In this document: piece after piece, positions 7,484 to 13,279 of the stretch
How the letters are laid out: every line of letters begins with the position of its first letter
Numbering within the stretch: the first letter of the stretch is position 1
Source: Gammaproteobacteria bacterium
GTDB taxonomy: Bacteria > Pseudomonadota > Gammaproteobacteria > GRL18
Assembly (NCBI GenBank): GCA_024511395.1
Contig: JANELJ010000020.1
Location: 1-13,279 of the forward strand
Length of the DNA stretch: 13,279 nt
Reading direction: 5' to 3'
Translations under genes and position numbers: made by a program
Notes under the pieces: model-generated
Told to the model about the DNA's origin: nothing
What the model saw: only the letters and a program-made list of their open reading frames with translations
The model's database searches: none

Positions 7484-9403
7484 ATGCTTAATCATTATCC
7501 TTTATGGAAATACATCCTGATCATTATGATCATTGTTGTCAGTGCATTTTACGCACTGCCTAATATTTATGGTGAAGATCCTGCACTGCAGGTAGCTGCT
7601 TCATCCCGCAATGCCAAAATTACCGATCAGACTCTGGCCCAGCTTGCTCAGCAATTTGAGAAGGAAGGTATTCATTACCGATCAGCCAAAATGTCTGAAA
7701 CCGGATTACTGTTCCGTTTTAAGAATGAAGAAGAACAGCTAAAAGCCAAAAAAATCGCCGAATCAACTTTAGGCGATAATTATGCAGTTGCATTAAATCT
7801 GGCACCGGCTACTCCACAATGGCTGCTGGATATGAACGCTCAACCCATGTATCTGGGGTTGGACTTACGGGGCGGGGTGTATTTTCTGATGCAGGTGGAT
7901 ATGGAAGCCGCCATAATCAAGTCGGTGAATACTTATGTCAGTGATTCCCGTTCTATTCTGCGTAAGGCTAAGGTACGTTACCTGGGCAGTAAGCGGGTGG
8001 GTAATGATGTGGTGATTCATTTTAAAAGCGCCGAACTGCGTGACAAGGGCTATGATGTGCTGCGCCGGGAAATGCGGGATCTGTCTTTTACTGAAAAAGA
8101 TGACGGCAAATCCTTTATTCTGCGTGGCCGCTTAAGTGAAGCCAAGCTTAAGGAACTGAAAATGTTCGCCCTTAAGCAGAATATTACCACCCTTAGAAAA
8201 CGGATTGATGAAAAATTCCACGGTCTGGTGGAGCCGATTATTCAGCAGCAGGGTGATGACCGGATTGTAATTCAGTTACCCGGTATTCAGGATACTGCCG
8301 GTGCAAAAGACATTCTGGGTGCCACCGCGACTCTGGAATATCGTGCTGTCGATGAAGAGCATACAGTAGAAGAAGCCCTAAGTGGACGGGTGCCACCCGG
8401 TTCCAAAATTTATTACGCCCGTGAAAGAAAAGAAGGCAGTCGTGTTATAACTGCGGTTCCGGTATTGCTGAAAAAACGGGTTATTGTCACTGGTGAGCAT
8501 GTGACCAATGCTCAGGCTGGTATTGACCCTGACACTGGCGGTGCCAAGGTGAATGTTTCCCTGGACGGTTACGGTGGTAAACGGATGGGCGCTTTTACCA
8601 AGGATAATATTGGTAAACGCATGGCGGTGGTTTATCTGGAAACCAAACAGGAAACGGTACGTGACAAGGACGGCAATATTGTGCGTGATGAAAACGGCAA
8701 GCCTGTCGTTAAACGTCATACTACCGAGGAAGTGATCAGTAATGCCGTGATCCGCGGACACTTCTCCAATCGTTTTGAAACCACCGGCTTGGACAGTGTT
8801 CAGGAAGCCAATGATCTGTCCTTATTATTAAGAGCAGGTGCTCTGGCAGCACCAGTGTATATTATTGAAGAACGCACCATTGGCCCGAGCCTGGGTCAGG
8901 ATAATATTGATAAGGGCTTTGAATCCGTTATTATCGGATTTATTGCAGTGCTGATTTTTATGGCGGTCTGGTATCGTAAGTTCGGCATGATTGCCAATAT
9001 AGCATTGGCCCTGAATCTGGTTATTATTGTGGCCATTTTATCCATGCTGCAGGCGACACTGACTCTGCCCGGTATTGCCGGTATCGTATTAACCGTTGGT
9101 ATGGCAGTCGATGCCAATGTGCTGATTTTTGAGCGGATACGAGAAGAACTGCGTAATGGCAACTCACTGCAGAACAGTATTAATGCCGGTTATGAAAAAG
9201 CCCTGATGACCATTGCCGATGCCAATATCACTACCCTGATTGCAGCCTTTGTCCTGTTTGTAGTGGGTACTGGTCCAATTAAGGGTTTTGCCGTAACACT
9301 GTCTATCGGTATTGTTACCTCCATGTTTACAGCTATTATGGTTACCCGGGCTATTGTGAACTACCTCTATGGCGGCAAACGGATTAAAGAGCTCTCTATT
9401 TAA
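7484..9403 (+). CDS. secD: Protein translocase subunit SecD
   Basis: SecD forms with SecF a proton-driven inner-membrane partner of SecYEG that pulls exported proteins across. The 639-residue product has a first membrane helix at about 8-26 and a large periplasmic region. It contains the D1 motif LGLDLRGGVYFLMQVD (about 124-139), RKRIDEKFHGLVEPIIQQQGDDRIVIQLPGI (P1 base) and TGGAKVNVSLDGYGG. Five C-terminal helices follow, with the D4 motif VGMAVDANVLIFERIREE near 538-555, including the conserved Asp for proton movement. It is slightly longer than the E. coli protein (615). No Shine-Dalgarno is obvious at the ATG (7484). secF follows after 46 bases. Confidence 0.96.
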   Translation: MLNHYPLWKYILIIMIIVVSAFYALPNIYGEDPALQVAASSRNAKITDQTLAQLAQQFEKEGIHYRSAKMSETGLLFRFKNEEEQLKAKKIAESTLGDNYAVALNLAPATPQWLLDMNAQPMYLGLDLRGGVYFLMQVDMEAAIIKSVNTYVSDSRSILRKAKVRYLGSKRVGNDVVIHFKSAELRDKGYDVLRREMRDLSFTEKDDGKSFILRGRLSEAKLKELKMFALKQNITTLRKRIDEKFHGLVEPIIQQQGDDRIVIQLPGIQDTAGAKDILGATATLEYRAVDEEHTVEEALSGRVPPGSKIYYARERKEGSRVITAVPVLLKKRVIVTGEHVTNAQAGIDPDTGGAKVNVSLDGYGGKRMGAFTKDNIGKRMAVVYLETKQETVRDKDGNIVRDENGKPVVKRHTTEEVISNAVIRGHFSNRFETTGLDSVQEANDLSLLLRAGALAAPVYIIEERTIGPSLGQDNIDKGFESVIIGFIAVLIFMAVWYRKFGMIANIALALNLVIIVAILSMLQATLTLPGIAGIVLTVGMAVDANVLIFERIREELRNGNSLQNSINAGYEKALMTIADANITTLIAAFVLFVVGTGPIKGFAVTLSIGIVTSMFTAIMVTRAIVNYLYGGKRIKELSI

Positions 9404-9442
9404 AGAGTGTTCTATTTAAAAGAATTTCTATTTAGAAGATAA
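9395..9442 (+). repeat. Three tandem 16-bp repeats between secD and secF
   Basis: TCTATTTA recurs at 9395, 9411 and 9427, exactly 16 bases apart. The units are TCTATTTAAAGAGTGT, TCTATTTAAAAGAATT and TCTATTTAGAAGATAA. The first unit contains the last secD codon and its TAA; the third contains AGAAG, the likely ribosome site for secF. This looks like slippage duplication in the spacer. Confidence 0.65.
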
Positions 9443-9449
9443 AAAAACT

Positions 9450-10391
9450 ATGCAGATTTTAACAGATACACATATTAAATTTATGGAACAGCGCAAAATT
9501 GCGATGTTTGTTTCCATTACTCTTATTGTCATCTCTCTGGCTTCACTGACCATTCGCGGTCTGCAGTTCGGACTGGATTTTACCGGCGGTACCCTACTGG
9601 AACTGGCTTACACCAAGGCTGTTGAGTTGGGGCCCATACGGGATGAGTTGCATAACAACGGTTTTCCTGATGCCGTGGTACAGCATTTTGGTTCAGCCAG
9701 TGAAGTGTTACTGCGGGTATCTCCCAAAGAAGGTATTTCTAATGCCCAGATATCGACAGAACTGTTTGAGCTGGTTCGAAAACTGGATAATAGCGTTGAA
9801 AACCGGAGGGTAGAATTTGTAGGCCCTCAGGTGGGTGAGGAATTGACTGAAACTGGCGGTATTGCCATGCTGGCGGCGCTGGTCTGTATTCTGATCTATG
9901 TGGCGCTGCGTTTTGAATACCGTTTTGCCCTGGGTTCAGTGGCGGCTCTGACTCATGACGTCATTATTGTTCTAGGCCTGTTTTCCCTGTTTGGAATTGA
10001 GTTTGACCTTACCGTCCTGGCTGCTATCCTGGCGGTAATTGGTTACTCATTAAACGATACCATTGTGGTTTTTGACCGTATCCGGGAAAATTTCAGAAAG
10101 ATCAGAAAAAGCGGAGCTGTTGAAGTTATTGATGCATCTTTAAATCAGACCCTGTCCCGCACTATTATCACCTCCTTAACCACTTTGCTGGTATTAATTG
10201 TTCTGTTTATATTCGGCGGTGAACTCATCCACGGTTTTGCCACAGCCTTACTGGCCGGTGTTATTGTAGGTACCTATTCCTCAATTTATGTTGCCAGCTC
10301 TGTGCTAGTCACTATGGGGATCAGTAAGGAAGACCTCGCGCCAGTAAAACGTGAGGGTGATGAACAGGAAGAGGTTTACGAAGAGGTTTAG
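9450..10391 (+). CDS. secF: Protein translocase subunit SecF
   Basis: SecF is the second membrane subunit of the SecDF export motor. The 313-residue product has a first helix at about 19-37, the family motif FGLDFTGGTLLEL (40-52) and a periplasmic domain. Five further helices carry ALRFEYRFALGSVAALTHDVIIVLGLFSLF and the D4-like motif GYSLNDTIVVFDRIRENFRK (about 198-217). The C-terminal tail is acidic (EGDEQEEVYEEV). Length matches the family. The ATG at 9450 lies 12 bases after AGAAG, which is part of the tandem repeat in the spacer. It ends the export operon; 48 bases later an unrelated antitoxin relic begins. Confidence 0.96.
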   Translation: MQILTDTHIKFMEQRKIAMFVSITLIVISLASLTIRGLQFGLDFTGGTLLELAYTKAVELGPIRDELHNNGFPDAVVQHFGSASEVLLRVSPKEGISNAQISTELFELVRKLDNSVENRRVEFVGPQVGEELTETGGIAMLAALVCILIYVALRFEYRFALGSVAALTHDVIIVLGLFSLFGIEFDLTVLAAILAVIGYSLNDTIVVFDRIRENFRKIRKSGAVEVIDASLNQTLSRTIITSLTTLLVLIVLFIFGGELIHGFATALLAGVIVGTYSSIYVASSVLVTMGISKEDLAPVKREGDEQEEVYEEV

Positions 10392-10439
10392 CAGGTCACA
10401 GCTTTAGGGTCAAGGATACAGGCATAAGGAGAGGGGTTA

Positions 10440-10608
10440 ATGACACCAAAACAGATTGAACAGGAAACGCTTTATTTGCCGGAAAATGAGCGGGCTAAAC
10501 TGGCTCAAAAGTAATTGTTCAGTCTGGATTTACCGTCAGTAGATGAGATATCTGAAGATTGGCTACTTGAAGTACGTCGAAGAGCAAAAAATCTAGATAA
10601 TGGTCTAG
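10440..10608 (+). pseudogene. Addiction-module antitoxin (Unstab_antitox type), broken by a stop and an IS
   Basis: A strong ribosome site (AAGGAG at 10427-10432) leads to an ATG at 10440 and MTPKQIEQETLYLPENERAK, which reaches a TAA at 10512-10514 after 24 residues. The frame then continues past the stop with LFSLDLPSVDEISEDWLLEV and RRAKNLDNG. Together these match the short addiction-module component family (TIGR02574/PF09720), in which the stop replaces the codon before LxSLD. The C-terminal end is missing, cut at CTAG (10605-10608), where an IS5-type remnant begins. The expected toxin gene downstream is absent. Family assignment is from memory of the MTPxQIExExLxLPxxERAxLAxxL pattern. Confidence 0.7.
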
Positions 10609-10780
10609 GGGTTGTTGATCTTTTGTGCACAAAGTTTAACCACTCCATATAGGAAGCGACACCATACACAACAGCCTAATGCTAATGTGCTGGCATAATT
10701 CATTTCCAGTTTATCGTAGCGAGTGGCGGTTGCTCGATAGAGCTTTAACCGGGCAAAATGTTCTCAACTAGGTGACGGTA
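10609..10780 (-). mobile_element. Relic of an IS5-family transposase, C-terminal end
   Basis: On the minus strand, from 10780 leftward, the codons read YRHLVENI. After a one-base loss they continue with FARLKLYRATATRYDKLEMN and YASTLALGC. This is the C-terminal part of an IS5-family transposase (the HLVEN...RLKxxRxxATRYDK signature), with the catalytic Glu in VEN. Everything upstream is missing and the frame is broken. The element's outer edge is probably GGGTTGTTGATC at 10609, right after CTAG, a target type used by some IS5-family elements. It is a dead remnant of a different subgroup from the one at 1-443. Confidence 0.65.
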
Positions 10781-10798
10781 TTATTCAAGTTGAACTAT
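10775..10798. repeat. 24-bp repeat copy B, candidate solo IS end
   Basis: This stretch matches 457-480 at 23 of 24 bases. Here it is not attached to the same transposase type but lies at the broken edge of another IS5 relic; its first six bases are also codons of that relic. The remaining gap to 10856 shows no gene or site. Confidence 0.45.
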
Positions 10799-10856
10799 TG
10801 ATATCTGTCCGGCCTTGGTAACAACTTAAAGATAAAAGATATTGCTCTGGCTCTTT

Positions 10857-10884
10857 CTGAACGCTCAGCGTTGAACGCTGCTCT
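10857..10884. repeat. Palindromic repeat copy 2 at the 3' end of the ferredoxin gene
   Basis: CTGAACGCTCAGCGTTG (10857-10873) matches 2421-2437 at 16 of 17 bases. After 7 extra bases it ends CTCT, as does the galU copy. It contains two overlapping exact hairpins, AACGCT-C-AGCGTT and CAGCGTT-G-AACGCTG. The ferredoxin stop codon lies inside it. No T-run is present in the direction of the ferredoxin gene. Confidence 0.5.
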
Positions 10885-11191
10885 TCAACATCAACCGTTT
10901 AATCTGCTCCCCCTTAACCAGATGCTGCTCAATAATATCATCCAGATCTTCCTCATCCACATAGGTATACCAGGTTTCTTCCGGATAGATGACGATAACT
11001 GGGCCTTCGTTGCAGCGACCGAGGCAGCCGGCGCTGTTGATTCTTAGCTGGCCTTCGCCATGAATACCCAGTTCCTTGCAGCGGTTTTTGACGTATTTGC
11101 GCATTTGGCGGGCATTAAAACGCTGGCAGTAGGCGGAGCCATCTTCACGGTCATTAGTGCAAAAGAATACGTGTTTGGAGTAATAGGACAT
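10865..11191 (-). CDS. Thioredoxin-like [2Fe-2S] ferredoxin
   Basis: The 108-residue product belongs to the (2Fe-2S) ferredoxins with a thioredoxin fold, small soluble electron carriers. Likely cluster ligands are Cys 11 (FFCTND), Cys 22, Cys 56 and Cys 60 (SAGCLGRCNEGP), with an additional Cys at 38. The core VIVIYPEETWYTYVDEEDLDDIIEQHL is typical. The last few residues (SSVQR) are encoded by a palindromic repeat and may be an acquired tail, since relatives end close to IKRL. The ATG at 11191 has no strong ribosome site. It diverges from the GlcF-like gene across a 91-base gap with a symmetrical -10 region. Its redox partner is not evident. Confidence 0.9.
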   Translation of the reverse strand: MSYYSKHVFFCTNDREDGSAYCQRFNARQMRKYVKNRCKELGIHGEGQLRINSAGCLGRCNEGPVIVIYPEETWYTYVDEEDLDDIIEQHLVKGEQIKRLMLKSSVQR

Positions 11192-11223
11192 TTTGATCAG
11201 GTTTTAGGTTTAGATTTTAAAGG

Positions 11224-11238
11224 CTGTTATAATAGCAG
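11224..11238. promoter_or_regulatory. Near-symmetrical -10 region in the divergent gap
   Basis: CTGTTATAATAGCAG holds an extended -10 (TGTTATAAT) for the GlcF-like gene. It reads as TATTAT in the other direction, towards the ferredoxin gene. All pairs are complementary except one G-T. No good -35 box is seen on either side. Shared control of the two genes is possible. Confidence 0.45.
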
Positions 11239-11282
11239 ACTTTTAGACAGATTTTTGCTAATTATTTAAGCGGATTTTATTT

Positions 11283-12443
11283 TTGACTGTTCAGAAAACC
11301 ATTTCTCAGCTGGCTAATCAGTGTGTGCTGTGTGGATTATGTCTGCCGCATTGTCCTACTTATCAGGTGTTTCATACGGAAAATGAGTCTCCAAGAGGAC
11401 GGATATCGCTGTTTAAAGCGCTGGCGGATGGTGATTTAAGCTTAACAGACGAGTTGTTTGAATCTCTGGATCATTGTTTGGGCTGTCGTGCCTGTGAGAA
11501 TATGTGTCCTTCTGAAGTGGATTATTCAAAAATCAGTGATTTAAGCCGGCAGCAGTTAGTACAGTCTATCCAGACTCAGCAGTCTGTTAAACAGAAAATT
11601 ACTGAAACCCTCTTGCAGAACGCTCCTCTGCGCTCACTGGCCCGGCTGTCTAACCGGCTTACGGGGCAAAGTTCGCTGGAGCAGTACTACCCTGTTGATA
11701 ATGCATTTGGGAAGGTTGCATTGTTTACTGGCTGTACCGGCGAGTTGTTTGAAACTCAGACGCTGCTGGATGGGATCCGGCTATTAAATGCCTGCGGTTA
11801 TGAGGTGGTGGTACCTGAAAATCAGCACTGCTGTGGTGCTATTAAGCGCCGTCAGGGGGATCTGGACGGTATGTATGAACAGATCCATGATAATATTGAA
11901 TGCTTTAAACCTTATCTTAAAGATTGTCAGGCTATTATCAGCTTAAATAATCACTGTTCCGGACAACTGAAAGAATATGTCCATTTAATGATTGGTTCTG
12001 ACAGCCAAGCTATGACTGAGCATAGTTTTGATATTATTGCTTTTCTGGCTCAGGTCTTCGAACAGCACAGCCCTGACTTTTTACCGCTTGAGCAGGAAGT
12101 TATACTACATACTTCCTGTAGCCTGAAAAATGTACTACATGAAGCTCCACTGCTGGAAAGGGTTCTGGATACTATTCCCGAATTGAAAATAAACAAACTG
12201 GATGCAAAGATATGCTGTGGCACAGCTGGTAGCTACCGGCTGAGTTATCCAGATATTGCCGGACAGCTGCTGGATAATAAATTACAGAAGATTATGGGAT
12301 ATAATAAAAGTAAGATACTGGTTTCTTCCAATCTGGGCTGTTCTCTGCATTATAGGCAGGGGTTGAAAAAACAGGGGCTGGATATTGAGGTGGTGCATCC
12401 GGTGGGGTTACTGGCGAGGCAGTTGAGGAACGTTGAGTTTTGA
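11283..12443 (+). CDS. GlcF-like iron-sulfur protein with two 4Fe-4S sites and two CCG domains
   Basis: The 386-residue product has two ferredoxin-type 4Fe-4S sites, Cys 14, 17, 20, 24 (CVLCGLCLPHCP) and Cys 65, 68, 71, 75 (CLGCRACENMCP). Two cysteine-rich CCG domains follow: HCCGAIKRRQGD with NNHCSGQ, and KICCGTAGSYRLSYP with SSNLGCSLH. This is the architecture of the glycolate oxidase iron-sulfur subunit GlcF and heterodisulfide-reductase-like proteins, which pass electrons from a flavin partner to the quinone pool. No glcD or glcE is adjacent, so the substrate is uncertain and the name GlcF would be too strong. The start is TTG at 11283, with AAGCGGA before it; no in-frame ATG lies nearby. 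It is divergent from a [2Fe-2S] ferredoxin and precedes coq7. Confidence 0.88.
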   Translation: MTVQKTISQLANQCVLCGLCLPHCPTYQVFHTENESPRGRISLFKALADGDLSLTDELFESLDHCLGCRACENMCPSEVDYSKISDLSRQQLVQSIQTQQSVKQKITETLLQNAPLRSLARLSNRLTGQSSLEQYYPVDNAFGKVALFTGCTGELFETQTLLDGIRLLNACGYEVVVPENQHCCGAIKRRQGDLDGMYEQIHDNIECFKPYLKDCQAIISLNNHCSGQLKEYVHLMIGSDSQAMTEHSFDIIAFLAQVFEQHSPDFLPLEQEVILHTSCSLKNVLHEAPLLERVLDTIPELKINKLDAKICCGTAGSYRLSYPDIAGQLLDNKLQKIMGYNKSKILVSSNLGCSLHYRQGLKKQGLDIEVVHPVGLLARQLRNVEF

Positions 12444-12448
12444 GCATT

Positions 12449-12514
12449 CAGAAAGAGCTTAGAGTGTTAAGAAAGAGCATAAGTTTTTGTAGAGTTTTGT
12501 AAAGGGTTTGTATG
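12449..12514 (+). repeat. Degenerate tandem repeats before coq7
   Basis: GAAAGAGC recurs at 12451 and 12471, a period of 20. It is followed by TTTTGTAGAG, TTTTGTAAAG and GGTTTGTATG, a period of 10, the last unit including the coq7 ATG. The AAAGGG ribosome site is part of the second unit. This looks like local slippage similar to that between secD and secF. Confidence 0.5.
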
Positions 12515-13168
12515 ACTTTTGAACAACATAAGCGGCAGTTTTCGGGGCTGGATCAGTTTTTGATTAATATTGATACTGGGGTGCGGACTTTGTTTGGGAC
12601 ACCGGAGGTGACGGAACGGGTTAATCCGGCGGACAGTCAGCCTGAGGGTGAGCTGGGTGAGGAGGATCGTAAGCTGGCGGGCAGGCTGATGCGTATTAAC
12701 CATGCCGGTGAGGTCTCGGCACAGGGGTTGTATCAGGGGCAGGCGCTGACGGCTGAGCTGCCGGAGATTCGGGAGCAGATGCAGCGGGCGGCTCAGGAGG
12801 AGAATGATCATCTGGACTGGTGTGAATCCCGTTGTCAGGAGCTGGGAACTCATGTTAACCTGTTGAATCCTTTATGGTATCTGGGTTCGTTAACTATCGG
12901 TGCCATTGCCGGTAAGGCCGGGGATAAGTGGAGTCTGGGATTTGTGGCGGAAACGGAACATCAGGTGGTGCGCCATCTGGATGAACATTTACAGCAGTTA
13001 TCTCCAGAGGATCATAAAAGTCGGGCCATTCTGGAGCAGATGAAAATTGATGAACTGCACCATGCCACCATTGCTGAGGGTGCAGGCAGTGCAAATTTAC
13101 CGGCAGCAGTTAAGATGGCGATGAAACTGACTTCTAAAGTTATGACTAAGGGAGCTTATTACCTCTAG
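12512..13168 (+). CDS. coq7: 2-polyprenyl-3-methyl-6-methoxy-1,4-benzoquinone hydroxylase (Coq7)
   Basis: Coq7 is a membrane-associated di-iron monooxygenase for the last ring hydroxylation of ubiquinone synthesis; it replaces the flavin enzyme UbiF used by E. coli. The 218-residue protein keeps all likely iron ligands: Glu 67 (NHAGEVSAQ), Glu 97 and His 100 (EENDH), Glu 149 (ETEHQV), and Glu 181 with His 184 (DELHH). LNPLWYLGSLTIGAIAGKAGDKWSLGF (118-144) is the hydrophobic surface region and the C-terminus is MTKGAYYL. Length and order match the Pseudomonas form. The ATG at 12512 follows AAAGGG. A common transcript with the iron-sulfur gene 68 bases upstream is possible, and both relate to quinone chemistry. 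Confidence 0.95.
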   Translation: MTFEQHKRQFSGLDQFLINIDTGVRTLFGTPEVTERVNPADSQPEGELGEEDRKLAGRLMRINHAGEVSAQGLYQGQALTAELPEIREQMQRAAQEENDHLDWCESRCQELGTHVNLLNPLWYLGSLTIGAIAGKAGDKWSLGFVAETEHQVVRHLDEHLQQLSPEDHKSRAILEQMKIDELHHATIAEGAGSANLPAAVKMAMKLTSKVMTKGAYYL

Positions 13169-13208
13169 CGAGTATGCTGTACTTAGATAAATAAATCGAC
13201 AAAAGGTC

Positions 13209-13279
13209 GGGGCTGTTGCAGAATTGACGCATTCTGAATTTTCTGAAACGTATTGTGACTGTTTTTCCCGTGCCTGTTC
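13209..13279. mobile_element. Possible end of an insertion sequence running off the window
   Basis: GGGGCTGTTGCAGAATT at 13209-13225 resembles the outer ends of several IS families. It lies 40 bases after coq7, where no other function is seen. The minus strand is open from the window edge back to a stop near 13180, which could be the tail of a transposase. A small CGAC-GTCG hairpin (13197-13209) directly precedes it. The other end is outside the window, so this is tentative. Confidence 0.3.

Noticed and set aside
13197..13209. CGAC-AAAAG-GTCG hairpin as coq7 terminator
   Set aside because: Only four base pairs and no T-run.

Overview
The window reads as a stretch of gammaproteobacterial chromosome. 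The clearest signs are the conserved queA-tgt-yajC-secD-secF run, a Coq7-type ubiquinone hydroxylase of the Pseudomonas-like length, and GalU, SCO and PCuAC proteins of proteobacterial type. The genus cannot be fixed from sequence alone. Insertion-sequence relics, pseudogenes and tandem duplications in the gaps point to a genome in which mobile elements have been active.

Layout. Positions 1-480 hold the 3' end of an IS5-family transposase and a candidate IS end. Positions 549-1562 hold a decayed cluster of three small overlapping genes of unknown function, whose last codons carry the galU promoter. galU (1594-2424) ends in a strong hairpin. A three-gene copper-handling operon follows (2509-4119): a membrane-anchored Met/Cys-containing protein, an SCO/SenC protein and a PCuAC copper chaperone. 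A 92-residue two-helix membrane protein (4220-4498) has a striking 14-bp inverted repeat over its start codon. It converges on tRNA-Leu(CAA) on the minus strand (4510-4594), which has a good promoter. Positions 4706-6914 are queA and tgt, both for queuosine tRNA modification. Positions 7045-10391 are yajC, secD and secF, the accessory Sec translocon complex, with an intrinsic terminator between yajC and secD and a 3 x 16 bp tandem repeat between secD and secF.

The gap 10392-10864 holds an addiction-module antitoxin pseudogene, broken by an in-frame stop and truncated at a CTAG site by an IS5-type relic on the minus strand. Next come a divergent pair, a thioredoxin-fold [2Fe-2S] ferredoxin (minus) and a GlcF-like iron-sulfur protein (plus), then coq7. 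The window ends in what may be the tip of another IS.

How the genes fit together: most of the window is housekeeping (UDP-glucose synthesis, oxidase copper delivery, queuosine, Sec export, ubiquinone). No clear new defence, mobile or biosynthetic system is visible. The observations most worth a second look are the inverted repeats controlling the 92-residue membrane protein, the unidentified decayed gene trio before galU, and small dispersed repeats shared between distant gaps.
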